64,000 nt of DNA from Hansschlegelia beijingensis. GTDB taxonomy: Bacteria; Pseudomonadota; Alphaproteobacteria; Rhizobiales; Methylopilaceae. The notes under the pieces are model-generated. The model was not told where the DNA came from, did not search any database, and saw only the letters and a list, made by a program, of their open reading frames with translations. The stretch spans positions 1 through 64,000 of the forward strand of contig NZ_JACIDR010000004.1 of NCBI RefSeq assembly GCF_014196425.1. The letters are read 5' to 3'. Shown in pieces: positions 1 through 8,031 of the stretch (within the stretch, counting starts at the first letter, position 1; every line of letters begins with the position of its first letter). Both the position numbers and the translations under genes were made by a program.

Positions 1-330
1 GAAGCCCTCGCGGCCCGCCGCGTAGAGCCGTGTCCCCATCGTGGCGACGTCGAGCATCGCGTTCAGGCGGAACAGCAGCGTCGGCGCCGACGGCATCACA
101 TGAAGGGCGTCCGCCCCGAGCTCGCGCAGCGCCGCCGCATGGTCGCGGCCCGCCGACCCCGCCGGGCAGTACAGGATCGCGGTCCGGCCAAGCGCCTCCG
201 ACGCCCCGCCGAACGCCTCGATCACCGCCACAGCCCCCTCGCCCTCCGCAGCCACAAGATGACGCCGCGCAGAACCGTCAACCCGCAACCCGCCATAAAC
301 CGGACGGCTCTTTATCTCGGAAAGCTGCAT
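1..330 (-). CDS. DmmA-like protein (possible dimethylamine monooxygenase subunit), N-terminal part only
   Basis: The frame is open from an ATG at 330 to the window edge, 110 codons, so the C-terminal part is missing. Visible pieces are an IKSRPVYGGL start, RRHLVAAEGEG, and GTRLYAAGREGF at the edge. From memory these resemble the N-terminal domain of DmmA, a subunit of the haem-dependent dimethylamine monooxygenase of methylotrophs. The cysteine-rich C-terminal part that would settle this lies outside the window. There is no obvious Shine-Dalgarno sequence. The upstream permease gene on the same strand is separated from it by a strong terminator, so this gene probably has its own promoter. Family call is tentative; the presence of a real coding frame is more certain. 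Confidence 0.5.
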   Translation of the reverse strand, partial: MQLSEIKSRPVYGGLRVDGSARRHLVAAEGEGAVAVIEAFGGASEALGRTAILYCPAGSAGRDHAAALRELGADALHVMPSAPTLLFRLNAMLDVATMGTRLYAAGREGF

Positions 331-352
331 GAACGGAGGCTCTGGGCTGGAC

Positions 353-386
353 AAAGAAAAGGCCCCGGCGCATTCGCGCCGGGGCC
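353..386 (-). terminator. Intrinsic terminator after the 398-2017 permease gene
   Basis: A perfect 11-bp stem (361-371 with 376-386, GC-rich) with a 4-nt loop is followed on the minus strand by TTTTCTTT (complement of 353-360). It starts 12 bases past the permease stop codon, the normal position and orientation for a Rho-independent terminator. Confidence 0.9.
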
Positions 387-397
387 GGGACTGATCG

Positions 398-2017
398 TCA
401 GAGTTGGAAGACGGCGTTCGCGATCAGGACCACCGCGACGCCCGCCAGGAGCGTGAGGTAGGGCAGCATGCCCGCCCTGCGGGAGGCGTTGAGGCCCTCC
501 GACCCGATCTGAAGATCGTCAAGCATCTGCTGCGGGAACTTGCCCTTGTCCTGCACATAATGCCGGTAGAAGAACACCGGGATGATCATGGCGGCCGTGA
601 TCAGGCCCGCCCACAGCGCCATCGGGTTCCAGACCTTCGCGCCGGCCCCCATGAAGATGGCGTTGACGAAGGCGAACACGGCGCCGAGTCCGATGATGAA
701 CGCGGGCGCCTTGTAGGGCCGCGGGATGTGGCCGCTGTCGATGCGGTGGATCCATCCCGAGTTCAGGTTCAGGAAGTTGAAGATGATGTAGCCGCAGTTC
801 GACACCGCGAGGATGAAGAAGAACGACGTGGCGTCCGCGCAGGCGATCGCGAGCAGGAGCAGGTTGACGCCGAGGTCCGTCCACATGGCGTTGGTGGGCG
901 CGCCATGATGGTTGACGTAAGACAGGTAGCGGGGGAGCCAGCCGTCGACCGAGCCCTGGTACAGCGTGCGCGAGGAGCCCGCCATGGCGGTCATCAGGCA
1001 CAGCATGAGCGCCAGGATCATCAGCATGACCAGGGCGTTCTCGATGATCGGGCCGCCGCCGACCATGTGGGCGAGCGCCGCCGCGACGCCGGAGCCGTCG
1101 ACGATCGGCGTCTCGAGCATGCCCGTCAGGCCGAGCTCGCTCTGGAAGGTGAAGGGCACGATCACGAAGATCGCGATGCAGAGCAGGCCCGAGAAGAAGA
1201 TCGCCTTGAAGGTGTCGCGGGCCGGATCCTTGAATTCGCTCGTGTAGCAGATCGCGGTCTCGAAGCCGTAGGTCGACCAGGCGGCGATGAACATGCCGCC
1301 GAGCACGAGCGTCCAGCCCGGGATGTTCCACGCGCCCGGCTCGGGCTTGTAGGCTTCGGCGATCGGCACGAAGGGCTGGAAGTTCGCCCAGTTGACGCCG
1401 TGCTGCAGGAGCGGCGCGACGCCCACGATGATGAGCGGCACCAGCACCAGCACGCCGACGATCCGCTGCACGCGCGCGGTGCCCAGGATGCCGCGATGCT
1501 GGACCGCGAAAGTGCCGAGCATCAAGGCGGCGCCGATGAAGAAGGCCGAGTTCAGCGAGAACGACACCGGACCGAGCGCGCCGGAGAACAGCGTCCATCC
1601 GGCGAGGCCCGGCGTGACCGGAGCGATGGCGGTCAGGATGTAGCCGGCGGCGATCGAACAGCCGAGCGAGAGCACCGGCGACCAGGCGAACCAGTTGCAC
1701 CAGACCGAGAGCGGCGCGATCGGCTTGGCGTAGCGCACCCAGGCGGCCGCGCCGTAGATCGAGGCGCCGCCGGACTTGTTCGGGAACAGGCCGGCGATCT
1801 CGGCGTATACGAAGGACTGCAGGAAGCCCATCATCATCGAGGCCGCCCAGATCGCGAAAGCGGGCGTGCCGGTGGTGCCCGCGATGCCGCCGATCGAGAA
1901 CAGCACGAGCGGCGGCACGCCGCTCGCCACCCAGAACGCGCCAGTCCAGGAAATGCTTCGCCGCAGCTGATGCGTGTCGGCGGCTGAGACCGGCGTCTCA
2001 GTCATTGCTATCGTCAT
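398..2017 (-). CDS. APC superfamily amino acid/amine permease
   Basis: Predicted inner-membrane transporter of 539 residues with about twelve hydrophobic segments, typical of the amino acid-polyamine-organocation (APC) superfamily. The first helix region carries the family-like stretch VASGVPPLVLFSIGG, followed by a helix ending in YAEIAGLFPNKSGG, which resembles the conserved glycine/proline-rich second-helix end of APC carriers. The ATG at 2017 is preceded by GGGGA about 8 bases upstream; the ATG four codons later has no such site. Substrate is not readable from sequence. A DmmA-like gene follows on the same strand and a second APC permease lies upstream, so an amine is a reasonable guess. 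It ends at a strong terminator, so it is probably monocistronic. Confidence 0.85.
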   Translation of the reverse strand: MTIAMTETPVSAADTHQLRRSISWTGAFWVASGVPPLVLFSIGGIAGTTGTPAFAIWAASMMMGFLQSFVYAEIAGLFPNKSGGASIYGAAAWVRYAKPIAPLSVWCNWFAWSPVLSLGCSIAAGYILTAIAPVTPGLAGWTLFSGALGPVSFSLNSAFFIGAALMLGTFAVQHRGILGTARVQRIVGVLVLVPLIIVGVAPLLQHGVNWANFQPFVPIAEAYKPEPGAWNIPGWTLVLGGMFIAAWSTYGFETAICYTSEFKDPARDTFKAIFFSGLLCIAIFVIVPFTFQSELGLTGMLETPIVDGSGVAAALAHMVGGGPIIENALVMLMILALMLCLMTAMAGSSRTLYQGSVDGWLPRYLSYVNHHGAPTNAMWTDLGVNLLLLAIACADATSFFFILAVSNCGYIIFNFLNLNSGWIHRIDSGHIPRPYKAPAFIIGLGAVFAFVNAIFMGAGAKVWNPMALWAGLITAAMIIPVFFYRHYVQDKGKFPQQMLDDLQIGSEGLNASRRAGMLPYLTLLAGVAVVLIANAVFQL

Positions 2018-2270
2018 GGATCGTTCCCCGTGCCCCTGAAGTGCGCGCCGTCAGCCGGCGCCGGCCGCTCCGGGCCGCCGATCCGCGCAAGTCGCCTCTG
2101 CGAGGACCAGCGTCATTTCCGGAGTATGCGTGTCACTGTTCGATGGGAACGACAGGGAACCGACTTCCTCCTCGGCGATCTCTGCAAACGCAGACCCGTC
2201 CGACGCCGAAGCGCTCCGTCAGCCTGGAAGAGGAAAGACTTCATCCACCACCTGCGCGACCCAGAATGGG

Positions 2271-2298
2271 ATCATGACGCAGATTTGATCCGTGTCAA
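2271..2298 (-). promoter_or_regulatory. Candidate sigma70-like promoter for the 398-2017 permease
   Basis: On the minus strand a perfect TTGACA (complement of 2293-2298) is followed after 16 bases by CATGAT (complement of 2271-2276), a 4 of 6 match to the -10 consensus. It points at the permease whose start is about 250 bases further on. Position and -35 quality support it; the -10 box is weak. Confidence 0.35.
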
Positions 2299-2301
2299 AA
2301 G

Positions 2302-2320
2302 TTTTTCCCGTGGGGAAAAA
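2302..2320. promoter_or_regulatory. AT-flanked dyad TTTTTCCC/GGGGAAAAA (terminator or operator)
   Basis: Eight-base arms TTTTTCCC (2302-2309) and GGGGAAAA(A) (2313-2320) surround a short centre. It lies 39 bases past the stop of the 2359-2625 gene and directly upstream of the candidate TTGACA at 2293-2298. It could end the upstream operon or bind a regulator of the permease promoter; the sequence does not decide between them. Confidence 0.4.
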
Positions 2321-2358
2321 TCTTGCTGTGCGTCGGCGACGCTAAAGGCTTCCTCCGC

Positions 2359-2625
2359 TCACATTTTCGCCCGGACAGCGTCGGTCCGGGCGCTTCTGTA
2401 GGCGTCCGGGAGGGACAGCGCCCAGACGAGAAATCCGCCAGCGTGCCGGCCGATCATGCCGGCGTCCGGGGCGGCGAACTTCGTCGTCAGCCAGCCGAGC
2501 ACGAAGGTGAAGAGCGCAAAGCCGAGCCCACGCGCCGCGCGTCCGATCATGACATGTCCCATCCCCGGCAGGATGGCGGCGACAAGCAGAACCAGCCGCG
2601 GATCAGGCGGCGCGCGAAGCGTCAT
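2359..2625 (-). CDS. Small membrane protein with PGMGH motif, function unknown
   Basis: 88 residues with two hydrophobic segments (about residues 8-27 and 32-48). The stretch ILPGMGHVMIGRAARG resembles the PG(L/M)GH...G(R)..RG motif seen in many small bacterial membrane proteins, with no assigned function that I know. Its start overlaps the 3' end of the upstream 2603-3307 gene by 23 bases, so it is translationally coupled and is the last gene of the permease operon. Not recognised as a named family. Confidence 0.65.
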   Translation of the reverse strand: MTLRAPPDPRLVLLVAAILPGMGHVMIGRAARGLGFALFTFVLGWLTTKFAAPDAGMIGRHAGGFLVWALSLPDAYRSARTDAVRAKM

Positions 2626-3307
2626 CGGCGTGTTCCTTTGACTGTCGGGACTCCATGACCGCGAGCGCGGCCGAGATCGCGAGGTCGAGCGCCCGGGCCG
2701 CCTCGGCGGGCTCGGCGCGGGCGTTTTCGAACCGCGAGTCCCGGAACAGCAGATAAGCGCCTCGCTCGCCCTGCCGGAGCCGGCGCACGACCCGGGCGCC
2801 GGCGGGCGTCACGGAGACTTCCTTGGTGAGATCGTCGGCGAGCATCGGGGCCAGCGGCCCGGCCAGCGCGGGGAGCAGCGCCTCTGCGCCACGGGAGCCG
2901 CGGACGCTCGAATCCTGGGGCCACGACGCGGGCGGCCGAAAACCCTCAGGGAGGCTGGGGCCCAGAGCGAAGAATTCGGCGCCGGTGGGGCGTCGGAGAA
3001 CATCGAGGGTCGCCTCCGCGCCGGTCGGAAGGCGGACCGAGGCGATCAGCCAGAGTTGCGGAAGACGACGGAAGGCGAGTTGCTCCGCCACCGGCCGAAG
3101 CGCCGCCTCGAAGCCGCGATAGCGGCCGCGCAGGACATCGTAGCCGGACGGGTCGGGGTTGAGGACGGCGCCGTCGAGCAGGGGCAGGCAGTCCACGAGG
3201 ATCTCGCGGCGCCCGCTCTGTTCGGCGCGCGCGGCCTTGCGCAGACGGAGCCCCGCGGCGGCGAGCGCCGCCGCGGAGATCGTCGCCAGAACGGCGGTTC
3301 CGAGCAT
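2603..3307 (-). CDS. Hypothetical membrane-anchored protein in permease operon
   Basis: 234 residues. An N-terminal hydrophobic stretch (about residues 2-20) followed by basic residues looks like a signal anchor; the remainder is soluble. The stretch PDPSGYDVLRGRYRG and later EQLAFRRLPQLWL suggest a structured domain, but I recognise no family. It begins 8 bases after the stop of the 3315-4745 permease and its end overlaps the next gene, so it belongs to the same transcript. A role in assembly or regulation of the permease is only an inference from position. Confidence 0.7.
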   Translation of the reverse strand: MLGTAVLATISAAALAAAGLRLRKAARAEQSGRREILVDCLPLLDGAVLNPDPSGYDVLRGRYRGFEAALRPVAEQLAFRRLPQLWLIASVRLPTGAEATLDVLRRPTGAEFFALGPSLPEGFRPPASWPQDSSVRGSRGAEALLPALAGPLAPMLADDLTKEVSVTPAGARVVRRLRQGERGAYLLFRDSRFENARAEPAEAARALDLAISAALAVMESRQSKEHADDASRAA

Positions 3308-3314
3308 CGCCGCC

Positions 3315-4745
3315 TCAGTATCCGCGGGGCTTCGGCCAGGCCATCGTGAACTGCTCGCCCCGCCGGCAGTACTTGTAGCGGTGAACGACGAACCAGGCCG
3401 ACGCCAGGATGTAGAAGCTCATCATCGCGAGCAGCTGCGTGCCGTAGCCGAGGAACACCGCGAAGTAGGTCACGGCGCACAAGGTCAGAAGCAGGATCGC
3501 CGGAAGCGGATGGAGCGGGTGGACGTATCCGCGGTTGATCGACCCGAGCGGCCATTTGCGACGGAAGATGATCACCGCGATCGCCATGATCGTATAGCCA
3601 AGCAGGCCGGAAAGGATCGAGAAGGTGATCGTCTGGTCGAGCGGGGTCGACACTGCGAACAGGATCGCGATCGGCACGAAGAACACGATCGAGCGGAACG
3701 GCGTCCGATACTTCGGATGCACCCCTCCGAACCACACCGGCATGTAGCGGTCGCGGCCCATGGCGAACCAGGCGCGCGAGGCGTCGTTGATGCAGCCATT
3801 GGCGGAGGCGAGCGTCGCGAACAGGGTGCCGACGAACAGGAACACCTCGAGCGGCGCGCTGCCGGTGAGGCGGCCGGCGTCGTAGAGCGGCGTGATCGCC
3901 TGCCCGAGATATTCCCAGGGCATCAGGCCTGTGCCGATGTACCAGGTCAGGGTGGCGGCGATCAGCAGGGTCATGATCCCGGTGAGCGTGCCGAGCGGCA
4001 GCGAGCGGGCCGGCGAGCGGACCTCTTCGGCGGCCTGGGTCGTCCCCTCGATGCCCAGATAGAACCAAAGGCCGAAATGCATCGCGGCCAGGATGCCGAG
4101 GCCGCCATAGGGAAGTCCGGTCAGAAGATCCGAATGCTTCGTGACCTCCCCGGGCGCCCAGGGGCGGACATAGGCGAACAACGTCAGGATGGCCGCGAAG
4201 GCGATGGCGGTGATGACGTAGTTCACCGTGAGGGTGGCGAGCACGCCGCGGTAGTTGAGCCACGCCAGGAAGACGATCGTCAGCACCATGAAGGCGCGTT
4301 TGTCGAGATCTCCGACCAGGCCCATGTTGTGCGCGAAGGCTTCGATGAGATCGCCCGTGACGATCGCGTTCGAGACCTCAAGCATCGTGTAGGCCATGAC
4401 GAGGTAGAGGCCGACGTTGAAGGCGGCGAGCGGGCCGATGATGTGCTTCGCCTGCGCGTACTGGCCGCCCGCGGCGGCGACAGTCGAGGTCACCTCGGAG
4501 TCGATCATCGCGACGCAGGTGTAGAGGATGCCTGCGAGCCAGCAGGCGGTGAGCGCGGCGATCGCGCCTCCCTTTCCGACGGCGAAGTTCCAGCCCATGA
4601 ACTCGCCGACAAGAACGATGCCGACGCCGAGCCCCCAGACATGGGCCGGCCCGAGGACGCGCTTCAGCGCGACGCGCGACGGGGTGGCGGACGGGGCGGC
4701 CGCAGCGGCGGCGGCCGGAGTCGCGGGGTGAGCGAGGTCCACCAT
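3315..4745 (-). CDS. APC superfamily permease, ethanolamine-permease-like
   Basis: Inner-membrane carrier of 476 residues with about twelve hydrophobic segments after an Ala/Pro-rich N-terminal tail. The stretch LGVGIVLVGEFMGWNFAVGK in the first helix region is like that of ethanolamine/amine permeases of the APC superfamily (family memory), and KHIIGPLAAFNVGLYLVMAY fits the third helix. The ATG at 4745 shares its A with the TGA of the upstream 56-residue gene (TGATG), so translation is coupled; a GTG one codon upstream is the alternative start. Embedded in an operon with several small membrane proteins, it is a candidate amine transporter, perhaps for methylated amines. Substrate is not determined by the sequence. 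Confidence 0.85.
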   Translation of the reverse strand: MVDLAHPATPAAAAAAAPSATPSRVALKRVLGPAHVWGLGVGIVLVGEFMGWNFAVGKGGAIAALTACWLAGILYTCVAMIDSEVTSTVAAAGGQYAQAKHIIGPLAAFNVGLYLVMAYTMLEVSNAIVTGDLIEAFAHNMGLVGDLDKRAFMVLTIVFLAWLNYRGVLATLTVNYVITAIAFAAILTLFAYVRPWAPGEVTKHSDLLTGLPYGGLGILAAMHFGLWFYLGIEGTTQAAEEVRSPARSLPLGTLTGIMTLLIAATLTWYIGTGLMPWEYLGQAITPLYDAGRLTGSAPLEVFLFVGTLFATLASANGCINDASRAWFAMGRDRYMPVWFGGVHPKYRTPFRSIVFFVPIAILFAVSTPLDQTITFSILSGLLGYTIMAIAVIIFRRKWPLGSINRGYVHPLHPLPAILLLTLCAVTYFAVFLGYGTQLLAMMSFYILASAWFVVHRYKYCRRGEQFTMAWPKPRGY

Positions 4746-4915
4746 CACTGCCTCGCCGTGATCTCGCCGATCTCGGCGTCGATGATCTCACCCTCCGCCG
4801 AGGAGGTCAGATACTCCTCGGAATAGGCTCGGTTCGTCTTGATCATGTCCCAGAGCATCCAGAGCGCGAGCGCGGCCGCGGCCGACCAGGCGCAGATGTT
4901 CATCGCCGATATCAT
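4745..4915 (-). CDS. 56-residue single-span membrane microprotein upstream of permease
   Basis: A short frame with an excellent Shine-Dalgarno site (GAGGAGG, 5 bases before ATG at 4915) and a stop that overlaps the permease start as TGATG. The peptide has one hydrophobic segment (about residues 5-23, WSAAAALALWMLWDM at its core), then a charged tail rich in Glu and Ile (GEIIDAEIGEI). The ribosome site, coupling and position between membrane genes argue that it is real despite its size. No known family. A small subunit or stability factor for the permease is the simplest idea. Confidence 0.7.
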   Translation of the reverse strand: MISAMNICAWSAAAALALWMLWDMIKTNRAYSEEYLTSSAEGEIIDAEIGEITARQ

Positions 4916-4952
4916 CTCGGCCTCCTCGGTATGGCTTGTGACTTCAGGCGGA

Positions 4953-5348
4953 TCAGGCCGACGGGCGGTCGTCGTCGAAGCGTTCGGCGATGACCTCGCG
5001 ATATTCCTTGTCGGACCAGCGCAGCATGCCGACGAAGTAGACGAGGATGACGGCGGCCGTGACCGCGAAGCCGATCCAGGAGAACGCGTAGTCGAACTTC
5101 ACGCCGATGATCGCCGCGGCGGAGGTCGGATCGAAGCCGAGCTTCTCCCACTGGGTCGCCATGGTGGCGTTCTGGCCGAGCGTCTCCCAGGTGGGATTGT
5201 CGAACGTGCTGGTCGTGGTCCCGCCGCCGGCGAGCTTCAGCAGGAGCGGCACGTAGAGCGTGACCAGCACCAGCGCGAGCATGATGAAGGCGTCGACGAT
5301 CTGCCCGAAGACCGACTGCGCCGGCGGCTCGTAAGGCTGCTTCCTCAT
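4953..5348 (-). CDS. Small membrane protein (131 aa) in permease operon
   Basis: 131 residues with two hydrophobic segments (about 15-38 and 89-108) separated by a polar loop with Thr-rich GGGTTTSTFDNPTWE and TQWEKLGFDPTS, and ending in an acidic FDDDRPSA tail. The chosen ATG at 5348 overlaps the TGA of the upstream 98-residue gene as ATGA, indicating coupling; the frame is open further upstream but that part is antisense to other sequence. Unknown family. It is the second gene of the operon that contains the 3315-4745 permease. Confidence 0.7.
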   Translation of the reverse strand: MRKQPYEPPAQSVFGQIVDAFIMLALVLVTLYVPLLLKLAGGGTTTSTFDNPTWETLGQNATMATQWEKLGFDPTSAAAIIGVKFDYAFSWIGFAVTAAVILVYFVGMLRWSDKEYREVIAERFDDDRPSA

Positions 5349-5641
5349 CGGGCCAGCCTCCGGTCCGCTACGATGCGGTCCAGGTAGTAGATGTCGGTGC
5401 CGTAGATCGCGGCCTTGTCTTCCTTGTAATGGCGGATCAACGCCCAGACGGCCGCGGTGTTGAGCAGCAGCACAAGACCGCCGAGGATCAGCATCAGCAG
5501 CGTCACGCCGCTGGCTGCGAACTGATCGGACATCCGCCAGAACGTGAAGGCGTAGACCGCCCAGACGGTCGTGACGGAGACATAGGCCGCAAGCTTGTCC
5601 CGCCTGTACATCGCTTCGACACGCGCCTGATGGTCGCGCAT
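5345..5641 (-). CDS. Small membrane protein (98 aa), first gene of permease operon
   Basis: 98 residues with two hydrophobic segments (about 19-38 and 47-70) and charged ends; the C-terminus reads KAAIYGTDIYYLDRIVADRR. The start at 5641 is chosen because GGGGAGGA lies 5-8 bases before that ATG; an in-frame ATG five codons upstream has no such site. The stop overlaps the next gene (ATGA). I do not recognise the family. Being first, it sits closest to the promoter, which should lie in 5642-5762. Confidence 0.7.
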   Translation of the reverse strand: MRDHQARVEAMYRRDKLAAYVSVTTVWAVYAFTFWRMSDQFAASGVTLLMLILGGLVLLLNTAAVWALIRHYKEDKAAIYGTDIYYLDRIVADRRLAR

Positions 5642-5962
5642 GGCGTTCCTCCCCATGTTCTTGCGAAGAAAATTTCGCTCTTTTCAGGAAAAGGTGACCG
5701 CCTAATTTGCGGGCGTCAAGCGCTCTGTTTATGTGCAATGCGATATTTATTTGAGCAGAAGCGGTGCGGCGCAGCAGTCGCATCGCAGAGTCGCCGCTTC
5801 CGATCGCGCGACGTCTTCGCTGGCCGGGGCGGATCCGCATGGAACGTCCGTCTTTCGCCGCCGTCCCCGCTGACGGCGGCGAGGGGCCGGAGCTTGCGGG
5901 CGCACCTTCGAGGCGCCAGAACGCGGCGCGTCCTCACAGGCGGCGCGGACGTGGCGTGATCC
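5642..5962. other. Divergent intergenic region (permease operon / amine oxidase)
   Basis: This gap separates the minus-strand permease operon from the plus-strand amine oxidase and should hold both promoters. I see an AT-richer block at about 5725-5760 and a small dyad GCGAA/TTCGC at 5663-5678, but no promoter hexamer pair good enough to list. Confidence 0.4.
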
Positions 5963-7204
5963 ATGAGCAAGGCGGAAGTCGAAGTCGCGGTCGTGGGCGC
6001 CGGCGCCGCGGGAATCGGGGCCGCTCGGCGTCTGCATGAGGCGGGCGTCGACGTCCTGCTGATCGAGGCCCGCGCCCGCCTCGGCGGCCGCAGCTTCACC
6101 GAGCCCCATCCGGTCGTCGGTCCGCTGGACCTCGGCTGCGGCTGGCTGCATTCGGGCGACGAGAATCCCTGGACCGCGATCGCGGAGCGGCAGGGGCGTG
6201 CCGTCGAGCGCTCGGCCGCGCCCTGGAGCAAGGCGGCGCTGGCAGCCGGCTTTCCGGCGGAGCAGCAGGCGGACTTCCGGGCGGCCAGCGAGAGGTTTCA
6301 CGAGCGCCTGGGGGAAGCCGCATCTGGCTCGCCCGACCGGCCGGCCTCCGCCTGCCTTGAGCCAGGAAACCGGTGGAACGGCCTTCTCGACGCAGTCAGC
6401 ACCTATGTGAGCGGCGCTGAACTGCAGCGCGTCTCCGCCCGCGATCTCGCGGCCTATCGGGACACCGGCGTGAACTGGCGCCTGGGCGCAGGCTACGGCG
6501 CCGTCATCGCGCGGCACGCGGACGGCGTGCCGCTTGCGCTGGAATGTCCCGTGAGCGAGATCGACCACAGCGGCAGGCGCATCCGGCTCACGACGCCGCA
6601 GGGCGAGATCTCGGCCGAACGCGCCGTCGTCACGCTGCCGACGGACCTGCTGGCGCAGGAGGCCGTGACGTTCCGGCCCGCTCTGCCGGAGAAAAGCGAG
6701 GCCGCGCGCGGCTTGCCGCTCGGGCTCGCCGACAAGCTCTACATGGCGCTCGAAGGCGCGGAGGAGTTCGAGATCGACAGCCGCGCGTTCGGGCGAACGG
6801 ACCGCGTCGCGACGGGATCCTATCATTTCCGGCCGCTCGGGCGCTCCGTGATCGAGGGCTATTTCGGCGGAGCGCTCGCGGCCGATCTGGAGCGGGGCGG
6901 GTCGGCCGCCTTCTTCGACTTCGCGCGGCAGGAGCTGACGGGACTGTTCGGCGCCGGCTTCGCGGGTCGCCTTCGGCCGGTCGCGAGCCATTCCTGGGGC
7001 GCCGACCCCTATGCGCGCGGCTCCTACTCCTTCGCCTCGCCCGGCATGGCGGGGAAGCGCGAAATCCTCGCCGCCTCGGTGGACGATCGGCTGTTCTTCG
7101 CCGGCGAGGCCTGCTCGCCGCGCGACTATTCGACGGCGCACGGCGCCCTGCGCACGGGCCTCGCGGCGGCGGACGCGATCCTTGCCGCGCGCGGGCGGAG
7201 ATAG
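5963..7204 (+). CDS. FAD-dependent flavin monoamine oxidase family protein
   Basis: 413 residues. The N-terminus has the dinucleotide-binding Rossmann signature VVGAGAAGIGAARRL (about residues 10-24), an acidic ribose-binding residue in LLIEARARLGGR (about 33-44), and the C-terminus has the FAD-contacting FFAGEACSPRDYSTAHGA followed by a helix, typical of the MAO/polyamine oxidase/phytoene-desaturase-like family. It presumably oxidises an amine with oxygen in the cytoplasm; no Tat signal is seen. It is divergent from the permease operon, so the two might handle related amines, but that is inference. The substrate is unknown. Confidence 0.88.
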   Translation: MSKAEVEVAVVGAGAAGIGAARRLHEAGVDVLLIEARARLGGRSFTEPHPVVGPLDLGCGWLHSGDENPWTAIAERQGRAVERSAAPWSKAALAAGFPAEQQADFRAASERFHERLGEAASGSPDRPASACLEPGNRWNGLLDAVSTYVSGAELQRVSARDLAAYRDTGVNWRLGAGYGAVIARHADGVPLALECPVSEIDHSGRRIRLTTPQGEISAERAVVTLPTDLLAQEAVTFRPALPEKSEAARGLPLGLADKLYMALEGAEEFEIDSRAFGRTDRVATGSYHFRPLGRSVIEGYFGGALAADLERGGSAAFFDFARQELTGLFGAGFAGRLRPVASHSWGADPYARGSYSFASPGMAGKREILAASVDDRLFFAGEACSPRDYSTAHGALRTGLAAADAILAARGRR

Positions 7205-7245
7205 CCCGCAACTCACGTCAGGCTTCGGCGATGATGGGAAAGCGA

Positions 7246-7332
7246 TGGTGCGGGCGGTCGGACTCGAACCGACATATCCGTGAGGACGGCGGATTTTGAG
7301 TCCGCTGCGTCTACCAGTTCCGCCACGCCCGC
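7246..7332 (-). tRNA. tRNA-Leu (anticodon CAA)
   Basis: The minus strand folds into an 87-nt tRNA with encoded CCA. The 7-bp acceptor stem GCGGGCG/CGCCCGC is perfect, the anticodon arm is GCGGA-CTCAAAA-TCCGC giving CAA, the T arm contains GGTTCGAGTCC, and there is a long variable arm as expected for leucine tRNA. Confidence 0.97.
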
Positions 7333-7406
7333 GGCGCTGCCAGTCGTGCAGGACGCCCGCAGGCGTCCGGCTCCTGTAACCCACCTCGGGCGGGGGCGCC
7401 AGATGG

Positions 7407-7802
7407 CTAGGCCGGATCGGGCGACGCGAGTGCGACGACGTCGGCGATCGACCACACCTCGTCGATCCTGCCGTCCCGAAACCGGTAGAAAACGTTCTCG
7501 CCGAAGGCGGCGCGCCTCCCTGTCGGCCGGAGGCCCTGCCACTCCCGCGTCAGCGTTGCGGTGTCGCGCAATCGCGCAGCGACGAAGTCCTCTTCGATGA
7601 CGAGCTTCTCGACGCTCCACTGAAGATCGGGCATCGCGGCGAAGCTGTCCTCGATCGCCCGGGCGCGCCACTCCGCCCTGCTCATGCGCTCCCCATTGTA
7701 CAGCAACTCATCCCAGTAGAAGCTCTCGGCCTCGTCCAGCCGGCGTTCGTTCAGGCACGCGATGTAGCGCCGGTAGAGCGCTTCGAGCTCGTCTCGGGTC
7801 AT
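7407..7802 (-). CDS. SnoaL/NTF2-like protein
   Basis: 131 residues with the pattern of an NTF2-like cone fold: an N-terminal helix pair (ELEALYRRYIACLNERRLDE), then a strand-rich middle, and a C-terminal FYRFRDGRIDEVWSIAD, which is the usual end of SnoaL-like/ester cyclase domains. The ATG at 7802 is chosen because GGGAGGAGG lies just upstream. Such proteins may be small-molecule isomerases, hydrolases or binding proteins; which one cannot be told. Lies alone between tRNA-Leu and a divergent VTT membrane protein gene. Confidence 0.8.
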   Translation of the reverse strand: MTRDELEALYRRYIACLNERRLDEAESFYWDELLYNGERMSRAEWRARAIEDSFAAMPDLQWSVEKLVIEEDFVAARLRDTATLTREWQGLRPTGRRAAFGENVFYRFRDGRIDEVWSIADVVALASPDPA

Positions 7803-8031
7803 CAATCCTCCTCCCTTCGCCGGACAGGGGGCCGGCCTCGGCGTCAACGGCCGGTTCGCGGCGAGGTTCACTGACACCGCCGCTGAAGCGCCGCGCTGAA
7901 GAAACTCACGACTTGCGCCACGCGCGCAAAGCCCTCATAGGCTTCGGCGCCTGAGGTAGGTTCGCACGCGCGAAGGCCGGTTGAATCGGGACGCTACGGG
8001 GCGCGCTCCGCGTCTCAGCGAAGGGTCGGGA

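Larger units (their letters stand above)
2018..2358. other. Gene-free stretch between two minus-strand units
   Basis: I see no convincing gene here. It holds a dyad at 2302-2320 and a possible sigma70-type promoter at 2271-2298 reading towards the 398-2017 permease, both listed separately. The rest is GC-rich sequence without clear signals. Confidence 0.5.

Noticed and set aside
3159-4826. A 555-codon plus-strand open frame opposite the second permease
   Set aside because: Highly charged, no domain; the minus strand encodes a clear transporter.
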